A stretch of 64,000 bases of DNA from Paraburkholderia sp. C35 (lineage in GTDB: Bacteria > Pseudomonadota > Gammaproteobacteria > Burkholderiales > Burkholderiaceae): positions 155,376 through 219,375 of the forward strand of contig NZ_QBUY01000005.1 of assembly GCF_003121405.1 (NCBI RefSeq), written 5' to 3'. The translations under genes and the position numbers were made by a program. A model generated the notes under the pieces. The model searched no databases. It saw only the letters and a program-made list of their open reading frames with translations, and had not been told where the DNA came from. Shown here piece by piece: positions 45,613-54,392 of this stretch (its first letter is position 1; each line of letters begins with the position of its first letter).

Positions 45613-46151
45613 ACGGTGTACTGGAAAAGCTCGCGATTTTGTGAGGCGATATCGAGGATTTTCGCGCGACGCAAGCGTCAGCGGCTGACGCAGTTCGAAC
45701 TGGGATCTTGTGAGCTTCCGCCAGTCGGCAACTTTGGCGGATCGTCGCCCGGAAATGCTCGGTGAGCAGATGACTCGGTTAAGAAACGGACATCCGAGCG
45801 TCGGTAACCGTCAATCACAGCGTGACAGTACGACTCGCAGTATTGGGTCGGTTTGGTGCATTCGCAGTCTGCACAGGTTCGGACAGGAAAATTCCGTACG
45901 CCACCGTCAGGCAGCACCGGTTCGGGCTGTGCCGAGAGGGATTCGGTAGTCATACGTCTGGCAAACCATCGCTTTGGTGCACCTATGCAAGATTCACTGG
46001 GAATAGGGCGAACGTCGGCGAGGACGACATCTTATCCGCCACATAGTTAGTAAAGCTATACGATTTGATATAAACCAAGCTAACATTAGATTAATAGGAT
46101 TTCTATGCAAATGGATCGATCGATTTGGCGATATTGGTTTGGGACAGTCGC
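45613..46151. other. Intergenic stretch, A+T-rich toward the end
   Basis: About 540 bases. A minus-strand frame 45678-45953 (Cys-rich, VRTCADCECTKPTQYC) is possible but unsupported. 46040-46110 is markedly A+T-rich. Confidence 0.35.
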
Positions 46152-47108
46152 TCACATGTGCTTGGTCTTGACGGCTTTCTGAGCAGGCGTGACGGCCGCT
46201 CGACCATTCCGATAGCGTATCCGGAGCAATCCGTCACCCGTTTGAACATCGCGATCCAATCGCTCAACGTCGTGCACGAGCGCCCGATTGTGTCCGATAT
46301 CCTGTACCGCGTGCCGCTCGGTGAGATGGATAATCGGGCCGCCGTATTCACCCTGAGTCGTATCGATTTCCTGCCAGGTAAGGTTATGGGCCAACACGAA
46401 CGCCTCGGCTTCACTGCCGGACCTCTGTTGAATCGCGCGTAGTTCCGCAAAAAATGGGCGGACGACGCTTACTGCCTGATCGAACGTTGGAGTGTAGTTC
46501 AACATTTCGATTGAGGCGAAGCGCTCTTTCATCGCGAGGGGCGGTGCGTCGAGAGCTTCAGCAAGTGCGTCCAGATGCCGGTACATGAACGGTCGCACGT
46601 GTTGCAGCGCGTTGGGTTCGCGCTCCACGACCATCGACAGGTCGAACAGGTCGCGGGCGGTTCCCTGGTTTCCCCTGTGACACATCTTCTTCGCGACAAT
46701 CTCCGCAGCGGTCTCCACGCGAACGGAACGCTGGCAAAGCTCCCACGTTTCAAAGGCATGCTCATCAGGCAACAGGTTGGGGGAGGCAACGAAGTCGATC
46801 TCGCCCTCATCCAGATGCAATTTCACAAAGTTGGACGCCTCTGTATATTGCGAGTCGCATAAGGTATCGGCGACATCGCTGAGGCGGGGCGTTACGTATC
46901 CGAGCGCCTGAGGATCGGGCACAAAGAAATCAATGTCTTTGCTGATGCGATGGCCGTGCCGAAGCATCAGGACCGTGCCGCCCCCAAACGTAAAAAACGG
47001 ATCGGATACGCCGCCGTGCTTCGAAATCTCGTCGACAAGTGTCAGTGCCTTCAGGAGCAAAGTCTCCCAAGGGCCCGCAGGAAGCTCTTTCGGCTGGGTC
47101 ATGCCCAC
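46152..47108 (-). CDS. AbiEii/AbiGii-type nucleotidyltransferase toxin
   Basis: A 318-residue protein. FGGGTVLMLRHGHRISKDIDFFV holds the GG(G/S) motif and DxD (Asp58 and Asp60) of the nucleotidyltransferase fold. RGNQGTARDLFDL is the second conserved region of AbiEii proteins. These toxins add nucleotides to tRNA or similar targets. The start (47108, or 47102 with an ATGA overlap) is coupled to the preceding XRE gene. The partner is an XRE repressor rather than the usual AbiEi antitoxin. Confidence 0.85.
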   Translation of the reverse strand: MGMTQPKELPAGPWETLLLKALTLVDEISKHGGVSDPFFTFGGGTVLMLRHGHRISKDIDFFVPDPQALGYVTPRLSDVADTLCDSQYTEASNFVKLHLDEGEIDFVASPNLLPDEHAFETWELCQRSVRVETAAEIVAKKMCHRGNQGTARDLFDLSMVVEREPNALQHVRPFMYRHLDALAEALDAPPLAMKERFASIEMLNYTPTFDQAVSVVRPFFAELRAIQQRSGSEAEAFVLAHNLTWQEIDTTQGEYGGPIIHLTERHAVQDIGHNRALVHDVERLDRDVQTGDGLLRIRYRNGRAAVTPAQKAVKTKHM

Positions 47109-47587
47109 AGATCCTTCCGGTTAATTGAGTGTCGCTGCGCGAGGCGTGCGACATTCGCCCATATCTCGGAGGGCGCGCGGTGCTCCAGTTGGGCCGCTTC
47201 CTCCACCGCCATGACCACGTAGTCGAGTGGTGACTCGTCGAGGAAGTGGCCAACGTGCGCCTCGAAGCCCGATGGCACCTCAGCCGTCGCGAGCGCCTGC
47301 TCCAGCATGTCCGCGGACAACTCTCCGCGATAGCTGACGCTGGCGTTTTTCGCTGCCATCCATAGGCCACGCTTACGTTTGCGCGCCTCCGCGCTTGGAG
47401 AAAACGACAGTCCAAGGACGCCCAGAGTCCGCATAACCCGGTCAAAGCCCAGATCTTGCAGCGTGCCGGCTTCAAGCGCCTGGATGGTGCGACGGGACAG
47501 GCCGGCCATTTTTGCTAGGCGCTCTTGTGTCAGGCCCAGTGACCGGCGCCGTTCGCTGATCGTCTTGCCAAGTGTGCGGATGTCCAT
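47099..47587 (-). CDS. XRE-family regulator, probable antitoxin
   Basis: From ATG 47587 the product has 162 residues. The N-terminal Xre HTH is IRTLGKTISERRRSLGLTQERLAKMAGLSRRTIQALEAG. The rest contains YRGELSADMLEQALATAEVPSGFEAHVGHFLDESPLDYVVMAVEEAAQLEHRAPSEIWANV, a helical region likely to bind the toxin. GAGG precedes the start. It overlaps the AbiEii gene by 4-10 bases. Autoregulation is expected; a TA pair is likely. Confidence 0.82.
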   Translation of the reverse strand: MDIRTLGKTISERRRSLGLTQERLAKMAGLSRRTIQALEAGTLQDLGFDRVMRTLGVLGLSFSPSAEARKRKRGLWMAAKNASVSYRGELSADMLEQALATAEVPSGFEAHVGHFLDESPLDYVVMAVEEAAQLEHRAPSEIWANVARLAQRHSINRKDLWA

Positions 47588-47934
47588 GATCGCGTCCCTC
47601 CGCCTTGGAGTATAAGCCGACTGGTCGGAAGGCGCAAAATATTGCGCATTAGCGGTCCAGCGATATCGCGATCGCGCCCCAATTTGACATAATTTAAGCT
47701 CCATAGAATAATCTGCCCCTATTTTAATAGGCGGTGTGACTGCGTGTCGAATCTGGTTGTGGCCTGCTACGGACAATGATTTTTCGCTTTCTGAGCTTGG
47801 GATTGCTGCGGGTCGATGGCGTCCGGATAATGAATGCTGTTGAATAGCGACCGCAGACACTGCATGACAAATCACTCCCGAGCAGCCCTTGGGGCGAAGA
47901 CTACCGGCACTGGCTCGTCGAGCTGAAACAAAGG

Positions 47935-48585
47935 GTGGAAAGGGCGCGACTTCGCGCCGTCTCGAACGCGAACCGCGAACTCGTAACCCTGTACTGGCAG
48001 ATCGGCCGGGAAATTCTGGATCGCCAACAGCAGCAAGGTTGGGGGGCTGGCGTAGTTGACCAGCTTGCCCGGGACCTGAAGGAGGCGTTTCCAGACATGC
48101 GTGGTTTTTCCCCCCGCAACCTCAAATACATGCGCTCCCTGGCGCAAGCTTGGCCCGACGTGGAATTTGTGCAGCAGCCTGCTGCACAATTGCCTTGGTT
48201 CCATCTCTGCACCTTATTGGACAAGGTCAAAGATCCAGAGCAACGAAACTGGTACGCCGGCAAGACCTTGGAGCACGGCTGGTCGCGGCAGGTGCTGACT
48301 ATGCAGATCGAAACGGCCGCACATGCGCGGGCCGGCCGCGCCGTGCCCAATTTCAGAGAGACGTTACCGTCGCCGCAGTCAGACCTCGCGCGGGAGGCGC
48401 TGAAAGACCCCTACATATTCGATTTTCTCGACCTGACTGAAAACGTGCAGGAACGCGACATCGAGCAGGCGCTTACACAGCACATTACGCGATTTCTTCT
48501 CGAACTCGGGGCGGGCTTCGCGTTTGTTGGGCGCCAATACAGGCTGGATGTAGGCGGCGATGATTTTTTTATCGACCTTAGATAG
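47935..48585 (+). pseudogene. YhcG-type (DUF1016) protein, truncated before the nuclease domain
   Basis: The product shows the DUF1016 N-terminal domain (SNANRELVTLYWQIGREILDRQQQQGWGAGVVDQLARDLKEAFPDMRGFSPRNLKYMRSLAQAWP, then PWFHLCTLLDKVKD). The start of the PD-(D/E)xK domain follows (FAFVGRQYRLDVGGDDFFIDL). A stop follows directly, where intact YhcG proteins go on about 120 residues with the E-x-K part. The frame is open upstream to about 47862 without a clear start, so the 5' end is also doubtful. Usually part of Mrr-like or defence contexts; inactive here. The 47588-47934 gap holds nothing else. Confidence 0.75.
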
Positions 48586-48604
48586 CGTCAAGCAGCAAGG
48601 CCTA

Positions 48605-48763
48605 ATGATTGCGCCTATGCAGCATTCCTCGCAAAACATCCATGAGACCGCAACCACGTCCAAACTCGTGATTTCGCCAGAAGAGTTTATTGCCGAGGTT
48701 AACAAGCGAATGCCTGACATCGGTGGTTATGAACCCGGGATGCATGTGTCTCTCTATCCGTAG
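48605..48763 (+). pseudogene. Fragment of a plasmid-type hypothetical protein
   Basis: MIAPMQHSSQNIHETATTS, then LVISPEEFIAEVNKRMPDIGGYEPGMHVSLYP, followed by an in-frame TAG. The PEEF-AEVN-R-P---YEPGM pattern recurs in small plasmid proteins, which normally continue with a GATG-like segment. Here the frame after the stop (GSTVRLQS) could be that continuation. It is likely broken by the stop. Confidence 0.35.
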
Positions 48764-48969
48764 GGAAGCACGGTGCGACTGCAATCGGATATAGTCCGCA
48801 ACCGGACACGATCTAGACGAGGGCGGTCATTGGAACCTCGATCTCGCAAGTGCTTTTCGAGTTCGATGTGGAACCCGACCTCTCGCGAGCGTCCTGATTC
48901 ATTCTGCCGCTGAATTCCGTGACCTTTTTTCACAGTTGAAGAAGCAGGGGTTTCAACCTGGAACTTTGG

Positions 48970-49263
48970 ATGCAACCCTGCGCGCCATGCGCAGACCTTT
49001 ACGGACAGCCGTCTTCGGTCGGTCCGTACGAAACGTTAACTCTCATCGGAGTTGGCGCAAAGAAAAACGCTCAAGTTGAGCGGCACTACGCCTGCACGCG
49101 ATGCAGAGATATAGCACTACCGAAGCGACAAAAAGGCTCGCGCCGCTTCGGTTACATTCTCCACATATTTTTAATGTACCGAAGTTTTACCGGCGGGCCG
49201 CCAATGTCCACTCGCAACAGCCAGCGCGATGCCAGGAATAGAGAACGAATCCAGAACTACTAG
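48970..49263 (+). CDS. Small zinc-ribbon-like protein
   Basis: ATG 48970 opens a frame with QPCAPCADLYGQPSSVGPYETLTLIGV (CxxC at residues 4-7) and RHYACTRCRDIALP (a second CxxC about 40 residues later). Two CxxC knuckles suggest a zinc ribbon. The C-terminal third looks unlike protein and overlaps the opposite gene, so the true end may be earlier. No family name. Confidence 0.35.
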   Translation: MQPCAPCADLYGQPSSVGPYETLTLIGVGAKKNAQVERHYACTRCRDIALPKRQKGSRRFGYILHIFLMYRSFTGGPPMSTRNSQRDARNRERIQNY

Positions 49264-49515
49264 TACTTGATCTTCGGGTTTCGTGTAAAGCAACGGCGCG
49301 TCGTGCATGCAATCTTCCATGATTCCCAAGTAGTGACCCAGTTCGTTGCATGTCGATTTTGACGGCGGGAGTTTCAAGCAAACTTCTGCAGCCGCCAAGG
49401 CGTCGTCGAAGATTTTTCGATTTTTTCCTTCTAGAACAAGGTAAGCCAAAAGCGAGATAAACCCAAGGAAGTTGCTCGTAACGCTGTGCGCTTGCTCAGG
49501 CGTGTAATTGCTCAT
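49171..49515 (-). CDS. Hypothetical protein (114 aa)
   Basis: From ATG 49515 (AAGGGA upstream): SNYTPEQAHSVTSNFLGFISLLAYLVLEGKNRKIFDDALAAAEVCLKL, then a helical region to GHWRPAGKTSVH. Amphipathic helices, one somewhat hydrophobic (GFISLLAYLVLEG). No family was recognised. Composition is regular. Confidence 0.55.
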   Translation of the reverse strand: MSNYTPEQAHSVTSNFLGFISLLAYLVLEGKNRKIFDDALAAAEVCLKLPPSKSTCNELGHYLGIMEDCMHDAPLLYTKPEDQVLVVLDSFSIPGIALAVASGHWRPAGKTSVH

Positions 49516-49623
49516 TATTTCAGTCCCTTTCAAATAATCTGTGCTTTACAAGAAAGCTACCAGTTGGTTAATGCTGCCTATTCAGCCGCGCCCACCCACA
49601 CGACGTATGCTTGCGAGCGTCGC

Positions 49624-49796
49624 TTCGATCTTTATCGGTTGGATCATCGAAGGATTCAGAGGTTGATCGCCCTTTTTTTTGTCACGTACCGTTCTTTTCG
49701 TCGGCGGTCACGCGATGAGGCGTTGCCTCGACCTATATCGGTTGATTGACCAAAAGACTCAGGGGCGGTTCACCCCCTTTTCATCACGTACTACCC
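49624..49796 (+). repeat. Two imperfect direct repeats of about 70 bp with hairpins
   Basis: Copy A (49624-49692) and copy B (49727-49796) share TCGAYCTWTATCGGTTG, then GAYTCAGRGG, CCC-TTTT and TCACGTAC. Copy B has a good stem AGGGG/CCCCCTTTT; copy A a weaker one with eight T. They resemble tandem leader/terminator units. They lie upstream of nothing obvious on the plus strand and downstream of ParR on the minus strand. Confidence 0.6.
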
Positions 49797-50158
49797 GTCG
49801 CGTGCATGCGTATCGATAGCCCAATCTTGCAGACCGAGGGTCGATCAGCAGGAGTTTTTGAGGTACAGGTGCGATCATGCACCTACGTCCGGTTGACCTC
49901 GAATAAAGCTGGTGATCAATATGCGCTGTGTACCCATCACAAGGTGAGTTACTCCCGGTTATCTAGAAGAGCTCAAAGGGATATGTGGCGATTCCCGCTA
50001 AGGCAGTGGACCTGCCGATGCGCGACATCACGTCGACGACAGCGTTTCTCAATGGATGCCGGAAACGAACAACGCCTCGCTGTCGGGGGCACGGATAACC
50101 CCTCCACGTGATGTCGGTCTTCTCGTGCGCTGGGCTGCTGCAGGAACGCATAGGTCTC
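49797..50158. other. Intergenic stretch downstream of ParR
   Basis: About 360 bases with no supported gene. No 11-bp repeats like those at 11788 were seen. Confidence 0.4.
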
Positions 50159-50515
50159 TCACGCGTTATCTGAAAACTGAGACAACGCGTCCAATACGCT
50201 GTCGCGATCGAGCAGGTTCGCACGATCGCCTTCGTACGGCTCAGTCGCAGAAGAGGAACTCGAAGATACAACTGGGAATCCAGGGAACGCGTCCTCCCGA
50301 AGACGCGCGTGTCCCCGAGCGAACATTTCGCGCAGCATGAGGGCTTCTTCAGCAAGCTGCTTGACCATGGCTGGCGTTTGATCCTTTCCCCGGCCCGCTT
50401 CACGAGCGGCCGCGTGAAGTCGAGGGGTGCTGAACCGCGAAATTGTAATGGTCGTTTTAATAGAGTCTTCGGCCGCCACGGGCTTGCGTCGTGAATTCCC
50501 TTCGTTCCGTGTCAT
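50159..50515 (-). CDS. ParR-like DNA-binding protein
   Basis: From ATG 50515 (AGGAG upstream) the product has 118 residues. TTITISRFSTPRLHAAAREAGRGKDQTPAMVKQLAEEALMLREMF fits a ribbon-helix-helix N-terminus as in ParR; the C-terminus is acidic with a serine run (SSSSS) and a short conserved tail (DRDSVLDALSQF), a plausible ParM-contact region. It starts 16 bases after the ParM stop, the usual parMR order. Confidence 0.7.
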   Translation of the reverse strand: MTRNEGNSRRKPVAAEDSIKTTITISRFSTPRLHAAAREAGRGKDQTPAMVKQLAEEALMLREMFARGHARLREDAFPGFPVVSSSSSSATEPYEGDRANLLDRDSVLDALSQFSDNA

Positions 50516-50531
50516 CGCACTGCTCCTGTCA

Positions 50532-51587
50532 TCAGAACTGTTTCGGAAGCGGTGCTTGTGCGAACTGCTCGGCCGTGGTCTTCGCTGCGGTGAGAAATCC
50601 CTTGGCGTTCGAATGCAAAGGATCGACCACGCTGACAATTGGCGTCCCTGGAAACGCGCGTTGCAGTGCAGGCAGGAAATATTTCGCTCCACCGCCAGTT
50701 GCAATGATGTGGATATCCTCGTCCGTCCCGAGCTTGCCTTTGATAGTCTTGATCGCATCGTCAATCATCGGTTGCACCTGAGGGAGACAGAGGGAAGCTA
50801 TATCGACATCCTTGTCGCGTACCCGCAGTGTCATGTTATTGCGCAGCGCAAACTCAATGCGCTCGAGTTTGGAGATACGCTGGCCAAGCTCTTTCTCCAG
50901 CACATCGGCCATCCGAGTGAGCACTGCGTGCATCCCGATAGGTACGCCGATGCTGCGCTTTGGATCGCAACGCAGTCCTACCGAACACAGCGAGTCAGTG
51001 GACCGGAAGCCAACGTCGAAAATGACGGACGCAAGCGTCGGGTCCTGCGGAAGCTGTCCGGTGTTCTGGGCGGTGAGCAATGATCCGAACGGTTGCGGCA
51101 ACACAACCACCTTTTGGATTTTTACTGTGCCGAGCCCGTGATTTTTTACGCCTTCAAACTTGCGGCGAAGTTCGGGGGCGTGTTGCGAAAAGCTGTAGAT
51201 TGGGGTGCCGACGACGAGGACCTCAATCTCGTACGCTTTCAGGGAGTGGAGAGCGGCAGCAAGAAGTGCTGTGTATTCGTCACTCTGCTGGAAGTCGTCA
51301 AGTGGGGTTGGCCGCGCGACTGTGGACAGGGACGTGCTCCGAGTAAGCACACGAAACTCTTTACCATTTACAACGGGATGCACCTCGCCATCCTTGTCGG
51401 CTGACCCTGCGGCAAACTCTGCTAGTTGTGACGAAGCATCGAGGGGCTCAATGCAGGAAGGGAAGAACGTGGTCGTCACCTGACCGTCGGGATCCTCCAT
51501 GAATCCCTTTACGTTGCCAAAGCCCAGGTCAATTCCAACAACAGCTTTTTTAAGACGCGGCTCGCGATGAAGGGGGTACGGGTGCAT
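50532..51587 (-). CDS. parM: ParM/StbA-family actin-like ATPase
   Basis: A 351-residue protein from ATG 51587 (GGAGG upstream). Phosphate-1 motif VVGIDLGFGNVKGF at about 15-28; central ADP-binding IFDVGFRSTD; adenosine motif HIIATGGGAKYFLPAL at the C-terminus. These are the actin-fold signatures. ParM-type filaments push sister plasmids apart. The downstream ParR-like gene completes a type II partition operon. This is distinct from the StbABC-like system at 9-12 kb, so the replicon carries two segregation systems. Confidence 0.85.
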   Translation of the reverse strand: MHPYPLHREPRLKKAVVGIDLGFGNVKGFMEDPDGQVTTTFFPSCIEPLDASSQLAEFAAGSADKDGEVHPVVNGKEFRVLTRSTSLSTVARPTPLDDFQQSDEYTALLAAALHSLKAYEIEVLVVGTPIYSFSQHAPELRRKFEGVKNHGLGTVKIQKVVVLPQPFGSLLTAQNTGQLPQDPTLASVIFDVGFRSTDSLCSVGLRCDPKRSIGVPIGMHAVLTRMADVLEKELGQRISKLERIEFALRNNMTLRVRDKDVDIASLCLPQVQPMIDDAIKTIKGKLGTDEDIHIIATGGGAKYFLPALQRAFPGTPIVSVVDPLHSNAKGFLTAAKTTAEQFAQAPLPKQF

Positions 51588-51711
51588 AGCATCCTCCGGT
51601 TGAGTCCTGCAATCGGACAAGAAGTTAAAGACGGCTTCGACGTGGCAGCAGAGATAAATAGCTAAGCCAGATCGGGCTGCATAATCATTCAACTGCGAAC
51701 TACAAAGAAAA

Positions 51712-51739
51712 CAGATGGGCAGACATATGAACCCATCTG
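51712..51739 (-). terminator. Terminator of the 51875 gene (minus strand)
   Basis: CAGATGGG/CCCATCTG, perfect 8-bp arms around a 12-base loop. On the minus strand it is followed by TTTTCTTT. It lies 135 bases past the stop of the upstream minus-strand gene and before ParM, so it separates the two units. Confidence 0.7.
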
Positions 51740-51874
51740 GTTTCGTGAAAAAGGCAGGAACAGCGGGTGCGCGTCATAGACCGTCAACGGAGCAGAGAAA
51801 CAATCTGGTACGTTGTCCAGTGAGCACCTCCCGTCGACTGATGACCGGAGATGCTCAAGCTCATGCAGACAAAT

Positions 51875-52579
51875 CTATACGCCTCCCCGGAGCTCGTCAT
51901 GAATTGCCTGTACTTGCTCCACGACCTGCTGGAAACATGCGTGAAAATTCTCGCGCTCAAACATGCGGGCGATACCCGCTGCAACCTCCGCGCTAGGAAA
52001 GGGCTTTCCCGGCTCACTGCAGATGCGAATGATCATGCCTTCGTGGTATTCGTCGCCCTCGTCGACGTCGATGTCGCAAGGTCCGCTGTATTTGTAAACC
52101 AGCGGGCCGAGCTCTTCCACGAGCATTACATCCAGCGCGTAGTTATGCATGTACTCATCTGCGACACACAAGTCATCAGCGATCTTCGGATCATCAATGA
52201 TCGCGTCTGGATAACACACCAACGCCACCTGCGAATGCACGTGACCGCATTCACGGAAGCTAGCGTCAAGGAGCTGTAGTTCGCCCCACGGGCAATCAAG
52301 ATAGTAGGCACGTTGCGAGAGCAAATCGGAAACGCGCTCGTGGAAAGCGTGCGTTTCGCGCAGCTTCCGCTCATCTGTGTCCCAGAGCTCGATATGCTGC
52401 GATTTGGTGGCGTCCTTCTCAACCTCGTACAGCATCTGGGAGAGCGCAATCGAATCCGCCAGGTGTTCTGGCGTCGTGCGCAATGGGATGCCGAGCATCT
52501 CCGCCATCAGACGGATGTCCGGGCGGAACGGGTTGTACGACAAAATCCGGTCGGTATTGGTACGGGCGAATTGTGACAT
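51875..52579 (-). CDS. Hypothetical protein (234 aa)
   Basis: A full-length frame, SQFARTNTDRILSYNPFRPDIRLMAEMLGIPLRTTPEHLADSIALSQMLYEVEKDA, then an acidic C-terminal half with CDIDVDEGDEYHEGMIIRICSEPGKPFPSAEVAAG. Good codon use and an intact terminator. No domain was recognised. It is upstream of parMR with its own terminator. Soluble and acidic. Confidence 0.65.
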   Translation of the reverse strand: MSQFARTNTDRILSYNPFRPDIRLMAEMLGIPLRTTPEHLADSIALSQMLYEVEKDATKSQHIELWDTDERKLRETHAFHERVSDLLSQRAYYLDCPWGELQLLDASFRECGHVHSQVALVCYPDAIIDDPKIADDLCVADEYMHNYALDVMLVEELGPLVYKYSGPCDIDVDEGDEYHEGMIIRICSEPGKPFPSAEVAAGIARMFERENFHACFQQVVEQVQAIHDELRGGV

Positions 52580-53522
52580 CAGTAGTCCTTATTGAGGTAT
52601 GAAGTGGATGAACGACAAAGCTGGTTCGCATTTTTGGTTTTTGGTCAGATCGGCATAGATCCTCCTTTGAAGGATGAGAAAGAAGTAGAAAGCGAACGGA
52701 AAGCGAAGTTAGCGACACGATCGAGAGGCGGTCGTATTCCTCATTTCGGGATGAAAAGTGCCGGGCGAAGATCAGCCTGGTGGACGTGCTCTCACGCCAT
52801 CGACCAGTCGAACGGGCACGATTTGATTGCACCGGTTAGTGACGGTGCGCGTAGATTGATGATTGATCGAGAAGGAAAGGGCTGGTCTTGGCGAGGACCC
52901 TTGCTTGCAGGTTTCAGATGCAGGAATCGTCCAAAAGCTGGAAGAAGGACGACTCTGAACCGGCTTTGAAAGAATGCCGTTGTCGAATTGCAGACGAGCG
53001 CAGCTAGGCCTTCGCGCGCAATCTCGTCACGACTCCGCAAAGGGTGCCCTGACGATGGTTCAGTTTTGATAGTTTAGGACTGCGCGTGCCCCGCAAGCCC
53101 GAAACGGACTGAGGGCAGGCAAGACGAGATTTCGGAGATGATTGATACAGTACAATTCATGGGAAACCGCAACTTTTGATAAATTGCGATATTCCTGTCC
53201 CGCAGATCCGCTTGACAGATCCGGCGCAATTGCGCCGCGGGAGACTTAGCTTTAACGCTCACTGATGGCCCATTTGCAACTTATGACAACTGAGCCATCG
53301 GTGAGCGTTCGAGCATTTCGTTCATATGATCGCTGTGTTAATGCCGCAGAGGCGGCCACTCGCGGAGTCGATCGTACGACGAATGGAGTGAAAGATGCAA
53401 GCTTTTTTTGAGATGTCGTACGCCGCCATATCTGAATGGGCCAGGCACAGCTGCAGCGTCGTCGCGTCCCGACACACTTAAGGATGCTACGTACGACATA
53501 CTCCTTGGACATATGGCGCTGT
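52580..53522. other. Gene-poor stretch containing palindromes
   Basis: About 940 bases without a supported gene. The notable features are the palindrome and inverted repeat at 53222-53309. An A+T-richer segment at 53130-53200 lies next to them. Confidence 0.45.
53222..53309. repeat. Perfect 16-bp palindrome plus 16-bp inverted repeat
   Basis: CGGCGCAATTGCGCCG (53222-53237) is a perfect palindrome. AACGCTCACTGATGGC (53254-53269) and GCCATCGGTGAGCGTT (53294-53309) are arms with one mismatch and a 24-base spacer. CAGATCCG also occurs twice just upstream. These lie about 210 bases beyond the recombinase operon's last gene and are candidate recombination or replication sites. Confidence 0.65.
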
Positions 53523-54386
53523 CTATCGCTTGTTGCCGATGGCTTGCGTCGCGGATCGTTCTCGTAGCTCCTGTCGTAGCTCCTGCAACCGTTTTCGGCG
53601 GCTCGTGCCGAGGATCAGGTTCCCAGGCGAGCGGGAATGTTCTCCCTCTCCGGCCTCCAGTATGGTGCGTATCGCAACGATATCTAATCGTGAGAGTGCG
53701 CGCGCGAGGTCGGGCCGTCCATCCCGTGCGAGTTGGTCCGCCACACGTCGTGCGAAGGAGGTGAGAGTCCCGTCATCGAGGTACTTCGCGTGACTGTCGG
53801 CCATTTCCTGCTGGGACTGACTTGCAGGCACCTTCTGCCCCGCCAAAAAGGCAGATCGGCCATGGAGTCTAAGCGCATCGGCGAGATCAGTCATGCGAGC
53901 ATCTTGCGATAGACGTCCGACAATAGTGGATGTCCACGGGCATGCCGGCAGATTGGTGACATGGCGCTTTGCCCACGTCCAGATGTGAATGAAAAGCCTG
54001 ATTTCTGCGCCTGCCCGTATCAGGTAGTTTGGTCCCCGATGTGCAAGATACAGACCGGGCTCCGGCAGTCCCGTGAGCGTGTTGCATCCGCACAGGGAAA
54101 AGTACGCCTCGAGTGCTGCCACCTGTCGCCGCAGCGCGGGACGCGCGTGCGGCTCCCGGAGAGGAATCTCGCAAATAAGAAAGCACCGGAGCAATGCGAC
54201 GGGCGACGCAATCTGTTGAGCCGCGACGTACCGCTCAAGGGTGTGCGCGCGCCACCGAGCGAATGCCTTGCCTCGGTCCTGCCCCAAGGGAACTTCCTTT
54301 TGCAGGTCCGTTTTCAGGTAGTAGTAGACATTGCCTGCGAGCGTTCGTCGCGCTCGAAGGCCGGGAGGAAGTGTGTTCTTTTCCAT
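53523..54386 (-). CDS. Recombinase-accessory protein with integrase-like N-terminus
   Basis: A 287-residue protein. LPPGLRARRTLAGNVYYYLKTDLQKEVPLGQDRGKAFARW resembles the arm-binding N-terminus of phage-type integrases. The rest lacks the catalytic R-K-H-R-Y set, so it is not a recombinase itself. The C-terminus is basic and helical. Third gene of the operon; six bases after the recombinase. Probably helps the recombinase bind its site. Confidence 0.55.
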   Translation of the reverse strand: MEKNTLPPGLRARRTLAGNVYYYLKTDLQKEVPLGQDRGKAFARWRAHTLERYVAAQQIASPVALLRCFLICEIPLREPHARPALRRQVAALEAYFSLCGCNTLTGLPEPGLYLAHRGPNYLIRAGAEIRLFIHIWTWAKRHVTNLPACPWTSTIVGRLSQDARMTDLADALRLHGRSAFLAGQKVPASQSQQEMADSHAKYLDDGTLTSFARRVADQLARDGRPDLARALSRLDIVAIRTILEAGEGEHSRSPGNLILGTSRRKRLQELRQELRERSATQAIGNKR

Positions 54387-54392
54387 GTCGGT

